Below, one piece after another: positions 6,711 to 13,457 of a DNA stretch of 64,000 bases. The notes below the pieces were generated by a model. It was not told the origin of the DNA. It did no database searches and saw nothing but the letters and a program-made list of their open reading frames with translations. Origin of the DNA: Kumtagia sp052180275 (GTDB taxonomy: Bacteria > Pseudomonadota > Alphaproteobacteria > Rhizobiales > Rhizobiaceae). A program made the position numbers and the translations under genes. Each line of letters opens with the position of its first letter. The first letter of the stretch is position 1. The DNA lies in assembly GCF_052180275.1 (NCBI RefSeq), contig NZ_CP197465.1:3534001-3598000 (forward strand), given 5' to 3'.

Positions 6711-7697
6711 TCAGCCATTCTCGGCGAAATCCTGCTGCACTGGATCTCCCCAGTCCAGCCGCCGGGCGACGCGAAAATTCTCGCCGTCGCGCTTGCTGAG
6801 CCGGCGCTCGGCCGCGCTGCCGTCCGCCTTGCAAAGCTTGACGGTCACCATCCCCTTGCCGCCGCGCGGCGGCGCGATCACCCGCGCCTGTGGCGGCTGG
6901 AGCGCTTGCCGCGCCGCGGCGACAAAAATGTATTTTTCGTCTTCCCACGGCACGTCGCCGCCCTTGGCCAGCCGGTGCAGCCGCGAGCGGGCGACGCGGC
7001 GGGAAAAATGGCACCAGTCGGGCGGCGCGAGCGGGCAGGGGGCGGCATGCGGGCAAGGCGCGACGAGATGCGCGCCGGCGGCGATCAGTTGGGCGCGTGC
7101 GCCAAGAATCCGCTGCCAGCCGGCCGGCGTGCCCGGCTCGACGATCACCAGCACGCCGGCCGTCAGCGCCCACAGTCGCTCGATCAGCGCGGCGCGCTGG
7201 GCCAGGTCGAGTTCGTCGAGCACGTAGCACAGCGTGACGAGGTCGGCCGGCGCGAGATCGGGCAGTCCGCGCGTCGCGTCGCCGGCGAGCCAGCGGGTGG
7301 AGACTGTGGGCATTTCCCCACCTAGCGCCTCGCCGGCGCTTCGCACCGCAGCACTCGCCTCGACGAGGACGGCATCGTCCAGTGCGCGCCAGCAGTCCGC
7401 CGCCGCCCACAACGCGGTGCCCGGGCCGGCGCCGATATCGAGCAGCGACTTCGGCGAAAAATCCGGGAGGCCGTCGGCGACGGTCTCGAAGCTGGCACGC
7501 ACCGCCGCATAGGTGGCAGGCAGGCGCGCGGCCAGATAGGCTTTCACAGCGAGATCGCCGTCGAGATGCAGCCGCCCGTCGCGTAGTTCGGCTCGGTAGC
7601 GGGCCGACAGCAGGCCGGAAGCCCGCTGCAACTCCGCAAGCGGAGTTCGTTCCAGAAGCCGGTCGACCGCCAGCCGCAGCGCGCGCGGAAGCTCCAT
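6711..7697 (-). CDS. Rsm22-type small ribosomal subunit methyltransferase
   Basis: 328 aa. A helical N-terminal region is followed by an S-adenosylmethionine-binding motif LLDIGAGPGTALWAA (~residues 92-106) and, later, CPHAAPCPL plus DWCHFSRRV, a Cys-rich arrangement typical of the Rsm22 family (mitochondrial-type rRNA methyltransferase of alphaproteobacterial origin). The likely target is 16S rRNA or the small-subunit assembly intermediate; the exact base is not known from sequence. The frame is open upstream into the neighbouring gene, but the conserved protein begins at the ATG at 7697. That is 2 bp past the stop of the YnfA-type gene, so the two are probably cotranscribed. Confidence 0.85.
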   Translation of the reverse strand: MELPRALRLAVDRLLERTPLAELQRASGLLSARYRAELRDGRLHLDGDLAVKAYLAARLPATYAAVRASFETVADGLPDFSPKSLLDIGAGPGTALWAAADCWRALDDAVLVEASAAVRSAGEALGGEMPTVSTRWLAGDATRGLPDLAPADLVTLCYVLDELDLAQRAALIERLWALTAGVLVIVEPGTPAGWQRILGARAQLIAAGAHLVAPCPHAAPCPLAPPDWCHFSRRVARSRLHRLAKGGDVPWEDEKYIFVAAARQALQPPQARVIAPPRGGKGMVTVKLCKADGSAAERRLSKRDGENFRVARRLDWGDPVQQDFAENG

Positions 7698-7699
7698 CG

Positions 7700-8023
7700 T
7701 CAGGCTCCGCGCGGGGCGAACAGGATGATGCTGGCGCCCACAAGGCAGATGGCTGCGCCGAGCGTATCCCAGCGGTCGGGCCTGACACCTTCCGCAAGCC
7801 AAAGCCAAAACAGCGAAGCGGCGATGTAGATGCCGCCATAGGCAGCGTAGGCGCGGCCGGCGGCGTCTGCCTGCACCAGCGTCAGCAGCCAGGCGAACAG
7901 GACCAACGACAGCAGGCCTGGCGCCAGCCACAGTGGCGACCTGTCCAGCCGCCACCACGCCCAGAAGGCGAAGCAGCCGGCGATCTCGGCAAGGGCGGCC
8001 GCCGCGTAGATCAGGTAGGTCAT
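7700..8023 (-). CDS. YnfA/UPF0060-family inner membrane protein
   Basis: 107 aa with four hydrophobic segments (about residues 3-22, 31-50, 60-78, 86-103). It has the family's characteristic start MTYLIYAAAALAEIAGCFAFW and the conserved GRAYAAYGGIYI loop. YnfA-like proteins resemble small multidrug resistance transporters, but physiological roles are poorly defined. It stands first in a two-gene minus-strand unit with the Rsm22-type methyltransferase. The length equals the family's usual ~108 aa. Confidence 0.9.
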   Translation of the reverse strand: MTYLIYAAAALAEIAGCFAFWAWWRLDRSPLWLAPGLLSLVLFAWLLTLVQADAAGRAYAAYGGIYIAASLFWLWLAEGVRPDRWDTLGAAICLVGASIILFAPRGA

Positions 8024-8501
8024 TGGGTTTGCCCGGTGAAACGCCCTATGTGACAGGCGGTGGCGCCAGGCTCAAGTCTTTGGGAGCACCGGCTTGTGCC
8101 GACAGATCGATGCCGGCGGGTATCGAAAGTTGCAGATGACCGATTTTGCCTTTTTCCGGGCGTAAAAGGGTGCTAGTGCCCGCAGCACATGCTTGGAAGT
8201 ACGTGGGCCTCGTTGAAGCCGAAAGGCGCGTGGCAGTTCATCCGGCCCAAGCTCCGCGCAGGAGGTTTTTCTGCGGGAGCTTTGAGTGCTGTCTGATTTC
8301 TGGCCCGGACAACGTTTCGCTCCCGCAGCCTTTTGCCGTTTGAGACAAGCTCCCGCTCGCCCGACACACCTGGATCGCGTCAGCTCCGTAAGGCCAAAAC
8401 GCCTTATGCCGTTAGCCTGAAACGGGCCGAAAGGTCCTCTCGTCAGGCTGAAAGGGGTTGTGTCAGGTCGGTAACGTTTTTTTCACACTTCCGACCCGCA
8501 A
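8024..8501. other. Gene-free stretch
   Basis: 478 bp between the YnfA-type gene and cfa. Short open frames exist on both strands but none has a protein-like composition with a ribosome-binding site. It must hold the promoter of the YnfA unit and the 3' end of the cfa transcript; no clear terminator hairpin was seen. Confidence 0.5.
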
Positions 8502-9797
8502 TCACTCCCGATCCGATACTTTCCGGCTGCGGCTTTTCGGCTTCTTTGCTGGTTTATCCATCTCGCGATGCCCCATTTCGTGCATGGCGAGCGCCTTCTC
8601 GCACTTTTCCATGTAGCCGCGCGTGACCGGCACGGTGTCGTTCTTGCGCGTCAGCTGGATCTGGAAGACCATCAAATCCTGCCAGCGGAACGCCGCCTCG
8701 GAGCCTGACAGATAAAACTCCCACATGCGGCAAAAACGCTCGTCATAGATCGCCTTCGCCTTGTCGCGGTTGGCCAAAAACCGCTCGCGCCAGTGTTTCA
8801 GCGTGTCGGCATAGTGCAGCCGGAGAATCTCGATGTCGCCGACCATCAGCCCGGATTTCTCGATCACCGGCATCACTTCCGACAGCGCCGGAATATAGCC
8901 GCCGGGGAAAATATGTTTTCGGATGAAGGCGTTGGTGGCGGACGGCGGCCCGAAGCGGCCGATCGAATGCAAAAGCATGACGCCATCCGGCTTCAGCAGC
9001 GTCGCGCATTTTTCGAAGAAGGTGCGGTAGTGATTGACGCCGACATGCTCGAACATGCCGACCGAAACGATGCGGTCGAAGCGCTCGTTCAAATCGCGAT
9101 AATCGCGGATCTCGAAATGGACGTGGTCCTCCAGTCCCTCGGCGCGCACCCGCTCGGTCGAGACCGCATGCTGCTCGGTCGACAGCGTGACGCCCAGCAC
9201 GTCGGCTTCGAAATTTTTCGCTATGTAGAGCCCGAGCCCGCCCCAGCCCGAGCCGATGTCGAGCACCGAATGGCCGGCCTTCAGCCGGAGTTTCGCGGCG
9301 ATATGGCGTTTCTTGGCGAGTTGCGCCTCTTCCAGCGTCATATCCGGCCGTTCGAAATAGGCGCAGGAATATTGCATGTCGGCGTCGAGGAAAAGCTTGT
9401 AGATTTCGCCCGACAAATCGTAGTGGCGTTGTACGTTGCGCTTCGAGCGCGCATGCGTGTTGACCTGCTGCAGGCGGCGGAACGCGACGCGCAGGCTTTC
9501 GATCGCCCGCGTCAGCGCGTCGCTGCCGCCCATCGGGCCCATGTTCTCGTAGACCAGCTTGAGGAAGGCCAGCACGTCGCCTTCGGGGAAGTCGAGTTCC
9601 TCCTCCATGAAGGTCTCGCCGATCGCCAGCGTCGGGTGCAGCGTGATGGCGCGCTCTGCATGGGCGGTCTTGATGTGCATGTGGACTGGCGGCCCGCTGC
9701 CGTCGCCGAAGCTGGTGGTGGTCCCGTCCGGCCCGGTGATCTTCAGGTTTCCGACCCTGACGATCCGGTCGACGATGCGTTTGAGGAGAAGGTTCAT
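8502..9797 (-). CDS. cfa: Cyclopropane-fatty-acyl-phospholipid synthase
   Basis: 431 aa. After an N-terminal lipid-binding region, the methyltransferase domain shows NVQRHYDLSGEIYKLFLD, MQYSCAYF, the SAM motif VLDIGSGWGG (178-187), and IVSVGMFEHVG with HSIGR further on. These are hallmarks of CfaS enzymes, which transfer a methylene from S-adenosylmethionine to unsaturated acyl chains of membrane phospholipids. The C-terminus is a Lys/Arg-rich tail (KKPKSRSRK). The length fits the alphaproteobacterial form. About 230 bp of upstream DNA separates it from an IS4 insertion. Confidence 0.93.
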   Translation of the reverse strand: MNLLLKRIVDRIVRVGNLKITGPDGTTTSFGDGSGPPVHMHIKTAHAERAITLHPTLAIGETFMEEELDFPEGDVLAFLKLVYENMGPMGGSDALTRAIESLRVAFRRLQQVNTHARSKRNVQRHYDLSGEIYKLFLDADMQYSCAYFERPDMTLEEAQLAKKRHIAAKLRLKAGHSVLDIGSGWGGLGLYIAKNFEADVLGVTLSTEQHAVSTERVRAEGLEDHVHFEIRDYRDLNERFDRIVSVGMFEHVGVNHYRTFFEKCATLLKPDGVMLLHSIGRFGPPSATNAFIRKHIFPGGYIPALSEVMPVIEKSGLMVGDIEILRLHYADTLKHWRERFLANRDKAKAIYDERFCRMWEFYLSGSEAAFRWQDLMVFQIQLTRKNDTVPVTRGYMEKCEKALAMHEMGHREMDKPAKKPKSRSRKVSDRE

Positions 9798-10022
9798 GTG
9801 CCTGTACCCAAATCCGTGGGTGCCGCTTCGACAGCGGGCCTGACCTATTCTGCTTCAAAAAGTCGCGGCTTGAAAAGTTCCAATTGGCACAAAACGGAAA
9901 TCGATAATGAGGCCAGTCCCTGCGGAAACTGGCGAAACTCATACGTTTGTATGGATATTTGCGGTTATTGCGGGGCTTTTAAGTCACGTCGGCGCGCTTG
10001 GAGAATGCGGGAAGCCATGCCC

Positions 10023-10030
10023 GGAAGCTC
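10023..10030. repeat. Target-site duplication, left copy (GGAAGCTC)
   Basis: Eight bases directly outside the left inverted repeat of the IS4-family element, repeated exactly at 11329-11336. Confidence 0.8.
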
Positions 10031-11328
10031 GCAGGGCTGTCCGGGGAAAGTCATGCATAGTCGAAGGCCATCTGGTTTGGCGAGCACGGAGGTTTCCTGT
10101 GGCTTGGATTGACGGGGGGCGGTCGTTCGATGGCGGCGATGTTGCGGCGCTCGAACAGGCATTGCGCGACCAGATCGGTGAAGCGCAGGCTCGGCATGGC
10201 GACGCGGTGAGTGTGGGCGGCGATGCGCAGCAGCGCATAGGCGATCATCGCGGCGAAGAGCTGCAGGCGGATGGCATTGTCGTTGTTGCCGAGGAACTTG
10301 CGGATCTTGAGATGCTGCTTGATCCATCGGAACAGGAGCTCGATCTGCCATCGGCCCTTGTAGAGGGCGGCAATTTCGACGGCCGGGCGATCGAGATCGT
10401 TGGTCACAAGCGTGATGGTGTCGCCCTGCTCGCGCTTCACGGCGATGCGGCGCAACGGCATCGGCAGGCTGGAATCGCCCTTGCTGGCAAGCTCCACCCG
10501 GGCGTCCTGAAGAACGGTGAAGCCGTCGCCCCGGGCATCCCTGACGCGGTTGAGATACAGCACCTTGAGCCCCATGTTGGATGTGGGCCGGGTGACGAAG
10601 ACGGCTTGCGCCGCGGCGATTGCCGTCCACCAGCCATAATGGCAGTAGCCCTTGTCGAACACATAGGTGGCGCCGCTCTCGATGCGAACCGTGCGGCCGA
10701 TCCAGGCGTCGTTGACGTTGGCGTCGGTGATGGCCAGCACGCGCGGGCAGTCGGTACCGGGGTCATGGACGACATGCAGCTTCATGCCGCGGATGCGGCC
10801 GTTCGACCTGGCCCAGCCGCACAGCTTGCCGAGCGGGATGGGAGTAGAGTCGATCAGCCGCAGCAAGGCCGTGCCTTCACGGCGCATCTGCCGGTCGAGC
10901 TGGCCGGCAAGAAAGGCGAAGGTCCCGGCAAACACGGCGGCGGGGCGGCGGCGGTTGGCATCCGACAAGGTCGAACGCGACAGCGCCCCGCTGCCCAGAT
11001 GATAGTGGTGCTGGCGGTTGGCGTTCCAGCCCGCTTCCACACCGCGCAGGCTGCCGGCGCCGCTGAACTGGGCGTAGATCAGCGCCATCAGATGGTCCCA
11101 ACTCTTGAACGTCTTGTCGTAGGCGTCCCCGTCATGCTCCTCCACAATCCTCTGAAAGCGACGCCGATCGATCGGTTCAACCAGCTTGCCAAGGATGCTA
11201 GATGCAAAGCGCATGCCCCGTCCCTTTCTGAGTCTCGACAACCAGAAGGTAGACGGAAAAACCCCGTCTCACGGGGCATGCGCCTGCGGCATTTCGATTC
11301 ACAACAAACTTTCCCCGGACAGCCCTGC
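10031..11328 (-). mobile_element. IS4-family insertion sequence, complete
   Basis: A 1,298-bp element with perfect 21-bp terminal inverted repeats (10031-10051 starting GCAGGGCTGTCCGG, and 11308-11328), one intact transposase gene, and an 8-bp direct target duplication GGAAGCTC on both sides. The perfect ends and duplication argue for a recent, still intact insertion. It lies between cfa and the rplI terminator and disrupts no gene. Confidence 0.93.
10051..11241 (-). CDS. IS4-family transposase
   Basis: 396 aa with a full DDE set: first Asp in LRLIDSTPIPL, second in YVFDKGYCHYGWW, and the Glu inside the YREK signature YKGRWQIELLFRWIK. The stop codon overlaps the left inverted repeat, as is common in compact IS elements. 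An N-terminal DUF4372-like region (ILGKLVEPIDRRRFQRIV) places it with the DUF4372-containing IS4 transposases. Length and catalytic residues look intact. The ATG at 11241 may be replaced by an internal one at residue 10. Confidence 0.93.
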   Translation of the reverse strand: MSRLRKGRGMRFASSILGKLVEPIDRRRFQRIVEEHDGDAYDKTFKSWDHLMALIYAQFSGAGSLRGVEAGWNANRQHHYHLGSGALSRSTLSDANRRRPAAVFAGTFAFLAGQLDRQMRREGTALLRLIDSTPIPLGKLCGWARSNGRIRGMKLHVVHDPGTDCPRVLAITDANVNDAWIGRTVRIESGATYVFDKGYCHYGWWTAIAAAQAVFVTRPTSNMGLKVLYLNRVRDARGDGFTVLQDARVELASKGDSSLPMPLRRIAVKREQGDTITLVTNDLDRPAVEIAALYKGRWQIELLFRWIKQHLKIRKFLGNNDNAIRLQLFAAMIAYALLRIAAHTHRVAMPSLRFTDLVAQCLFERRNIAAIERPPPVNPSHRKPPCSPNQMAFDYA

Positions 11329-11336
11329 GGAAGCTC
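11308..11336. repeat. IS4 right inverted repeat and right target duplication
   Basis: 11308-11328 is the inverted copy of 10031-10051. 11329-11336 repeats GGAAGCTC. Confidence 0.85.
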
Positions 11337-11356
11337 GGGGGAAGACACGTCATAAC

Positions 11357-11382
11357 AAAAAAGCCCGGGCGAACCCGGGCTT
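11357..11382 (-). terminator. Intrinsic terminator of the rpsF-rpsR-rplI operon
   Basis: Read on the minus strand, AAGCCCGGG and CCCGGGCTT form a strong GC hairpin with a 4-base loop followed by a run of six T. It lies 25 bp after the rplI stop. The IS4 target duplication begins about 20 bp further downstream, so the terminator was spared. Confidence 0.88.
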
Positions 11383-11406
11383 CCAAATCGTGCGGTGAAG
11401 GTACGC

Positions 11407-11982
11407 TCAGGCGTCGCCGTCTTCTTCCGATGCCGGGTCGAAGAAATTGTCGGGTCGGGCGTTCTCGTTGATGTCGTCGCCGTAGATCGCCTCGGCGGTG
11501 GTCAGCGTCTCGCCCTTCGACTGGCGCTCGGCCTCTTCCTCGGACCGGGCGATGTTCAGCGTCACCGTGACCTCGACTTCCGGATGCAGTGCGATCGCCA
11601 CATTGGTGAGGCCGATGGTCTTGATCGGCTGGTTGAGCTCGACCTGGTTGCGGGAGACGGTGTAGCCTCCGGCCGTCAGCAGGTCGGCGATGTCGCGCGT
11701 CGACACCGAACCGTAGAGCTGGCCGGTCTCGCCGGCCGAGCGCACGACGATGAAGCTCTTGCCGTCGAGCGTCTCGGCGACTGCGGACGCTTCCGACTTG
11801 CGCTCGAGATTGCGGGCTTCTAGCTGCGAGCGCTGGCCTTCGAACTTCTTCTTGTTGCCTTCATTGGCGCGCAGCGCCTTGCCCTGCGGCAGCAGGAAAT
11901 TGCGGGCAAAGCCGTCCTTGACCTTGACGGTGTCGCCCATCTGGCCGAGGCGGGAAATGCGTTCGAGAAGAATGACTTCCAT
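11407..11982 (-). CDS. rplI: 50S ribosomal protein L9
   Basis: 191 aa. The N-terminal rRNA-binding domain is obvious (MEVILLERISRLGQMGDTVKVKDGFARNFLLPQGKA pattern), followed by a long charged connecting helix (~45-80) and a C-terminal domain with GQLYGSVSTRDIADLL. L9 binds 23S rRNA near the L1 stalk. The C-terminus has an acidic extension (DNFFDPASEEDGDA) beyond the ~150 aa of E. coli, usual in Rhizobiales. It is the third gene of the rpsF operon but is separated from rpsR by 268 bp containing a palindromic repeat. Confidence 0.97.
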   Translation of the reverse strand: MEVILLERISRLGQMGDTVKVKDGFARNFLLPQGKALRANEGNKKKFEGQRSQLEARNLERKSEASAVAETLDGKSFIVVRSAGETGQLYGSVSTRDIADLLTAGGYTVSRNQVELNQPIKTIGLTNVAIALHPEVEVTVTLNIARSEEEAERQSKGETLTTAEAIYGDDINENARPDNFFDPASEEDGDA

Positions 11983-12160
11983 TTCTCTGTTCCTTGTTCA
12001 CATGCCGCGTCGGGCGGCGATTTCGCAAACGGACAGGGGAAGCGTTTTGGCAGGCATGTTCGCCTGGGGTCGCTGTCCTGCCCGTGTCGGCAGTTAGGGG
12101 TTTTGGCCCCAACTCGGGATTTTGATCTTTGCGTCCCGCGCCCGTCGCGGAAGCAGTGCC

Positions 12161-12240
12161 GGGGACAGTTTACTTTCTTTCCGCTAGCGCAGAGGTCTCA
12201 ACGGCCTCGCCTTTCAGCGGAAAAAAGTAAAACTGTCCCC
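12161..12240. repeat. Long imperfect palindrome, REP/MITE-like, between rpsR and rplI
   Basis: Two 25-base arms (12161-12185 beginning GGGGACAGTTTACTTT and 12216-12240 ending AACTGTCCCC) are inverted copies with small differences, around a 30-base centre. GGGGACAGT...ACTTTTTCCGC ends resemble non-autonomous repeats that are often mobilised by Y1 (REP-associated) transposases. In the transcript this would fold into a long hairpin between two ribosomal protein genes. Confidence 0.75.
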
Positions 12241-12250
12241 AGCGTCTAAT

Positions 12251-12499
12251 TTACCGCACCAGATACGGCAGCAGGCCGAGGAAGCGGGCGCGCTTGATCG
12301 CCTGGGCGAGCAGGCGCTGCTTCTTCTGGCTGACGGCGGTGATGCGCGACGGCACGATCTTGCCGCGCTCGGAAATGTAGCGCTGCAGCAGGCGCACGTC
12401 CTTGTAGTCGATCTTCGGGGCATTGGCGCCGGAGAACGGGCAGGTCTTGCGGCGGCGATGGAACGGACGGCGCGTCGGGATCTGATTGATGTCGACCAT
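12251..12499 (-). CDS. rpsR: 30S ribosomal protein S18
   Basis: 82 aa, with the S18 core RRKTCPFSG, IDYKDVRLLQRYISERGKIVPSRIT and QKKQRLLAQAIKRARFLGLLPY. S18 pairs with S6 on the platform of the small subunit. Its ATG overlaps the last base of the rpsF stop (TAATG), so translation is probably coupled. The length is normal for Alphaproteobacteria. Confidence 0.97.
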   Translation of the reverse strand: MVDINQIPTRRPFHRRRKTCPFSGANAPKIDYKDVRLLQRYISERGKIVPSRITAVSQKKQRLLAQAIKRARFLGLLPYLVR

Positions 12500-13008
12500 T
12501 ACGCTGCTCCTCCTTCAACGGTTTCACGCGGACGGCGAGGACGATCCTCGCGATCGCCGAAGCTGCGCGGACCACGGTCGCCGCCTTCGCGGTCGCCGAA
12601 GCTGCGCGGGCCGCGGTCGCCACGGTCACGGTCGCCGAAGCTGCGCGGGCCACGGTCGCCGAAGCCGCCGCGTTCGCTGCGCTCTTCGCGCTTCTGAAGC
12701 ATGGCCGACTGGCCTTCTTCATGGGCGTCGACCTTGACGGTCAGGAAACGCAGGATGTCTTCCGACAGGCCCTGCTGGCGTTCCATCTCGTTGAGCGCGG
12801 CCGGCGGGCAGTTCAGGTCCATGAGGGTGTAGTAGGCCTTCCGGTTCTTCTTGATCCGGTAGGTGAGGGACTTCAGTCCCCAGTTCTCGACCCGGCCGAC
12901 GGTTCCCCCGTTCGCAGCGATCACGCCCTTGTAGTGTTCCACAAGCGCGTCGACCTGCTGCTGCGAGAGGTCCTGCCGGGCAAGAAACACATGTTCGTAG
13001 AGAGCCAT
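12499..13008 (-). CDS. rpsF: 30S ribosomal protein S6 with repetitive Arg/Gly-rich tail
   Basis: 169 aa. Residues 1-~100 are standard S6 (ALYEHVFLARQDLS, GLKSLTYRIKKNRKAYY). The remaining ~65 residues are a low-complexity tail with three near-identical RGPRSFGDR units, ending PRRPRETVEGGAA. S6 binds 16S rRNA with S18, the product of the next gene. Extended disordered S6 tails are common in Rhizobiales; this one is encoded by direct DNA repeats and may vary in length between strains. The mRNA leader carries two hairpins (see 13134-13176). Confidence 0.96.
   Translation of the reverse strand: MALYEHVFLARQDLSQQQVDALVEHYKGVIAANGGTVGRVENWGLKSLTYRIKKNRKAYYTLMDLNCPPAALNEMERQQGLSEDILRFLTVKVDAHEEGQSAMLQKREERSERGGFGDRGPRSFGDRDRGDRGPRSFGDREGGDRGPRSFGDREDRPRRPRETVEGGAA
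12552..12660 (-). repeat. Tandem in-gene repeat coding the S6 tail
   Basis: Three ~30-base copies of GTCGCCGAAGCTGCGCGG plus CC.CGGTCGCC (about 12552-12582, 12591-12621, 12630-12660), each coding GDRGPRSFGD on the minus strand. The spacer lengths are multiples of three. Confidence 0.8.
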
Positions 13009-13133
13009 TGTGCTTTTCGCCTTTCTTCAACACTCTGCCCGGTACCGGCGGCTAAGCCTCTGCAACCTGTCTTGAACCCGCGAACGGGGAAGAAAGGAGC
13101 ATGGACGGTCGAGAGCGGAGACACGGGAGGCTG

Positions 13134-13176
13134 AAGGCCTTTTCGCCTTCGAACGGAGGTTTGCAAAAACCTCCGG
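13134..13176 (-). promoter_or_regulatory. Paired hairpins in the presumed rpsF leader
   Basis: Two adjacent stems: GAAGGC...GCCTTC (13134-13151) and CGGAGGTTT...AAACCTCCG (13155-13176, 9-bp stem, 4-base loop). They lie about 130-170 bases upstream of the rpsF start. Many bacterial rpsF leaders carry an S6:S18-binding structure; whether this is that element is not established. The remaining intergenic sequence (13009-13457) holds no gene that I can see. Confidence 0.4.
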
Positions 13177-13457
13177 CCCTCCGTACAGCCCCCAGCCGGG
13201 ACCGGCAGAAGCGCGCTCTATACAGCATTCCGGCGGCGGCGCAAGCTTGGGCGGCGCGAAACTCATAGGCCCGAGCGCTGCCCTCTACGTCTTTCGTCCA
13301 CAGCGGCGGTGCTCCGGTTATTGCCTAGAATTGCGGGCCGGACCGCAACCGGCCGTTAATCCTGCCGGCAAGCGGCTGTCACCGCTCCCTGCAATTCAAC
13401 CGAATATTCATGTCGCCGGCCGTTACCTGCCTCCGCTGCTATGGTGAGAGGTGAAAG

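Noticed and set aside
12552..12660. Regular ~30-base repeats resembling a CRISPR array
   Set aside because: They are in-frame repeats of the S6 tail with spacers that are themselves repetitive; no cas gene is nearby.
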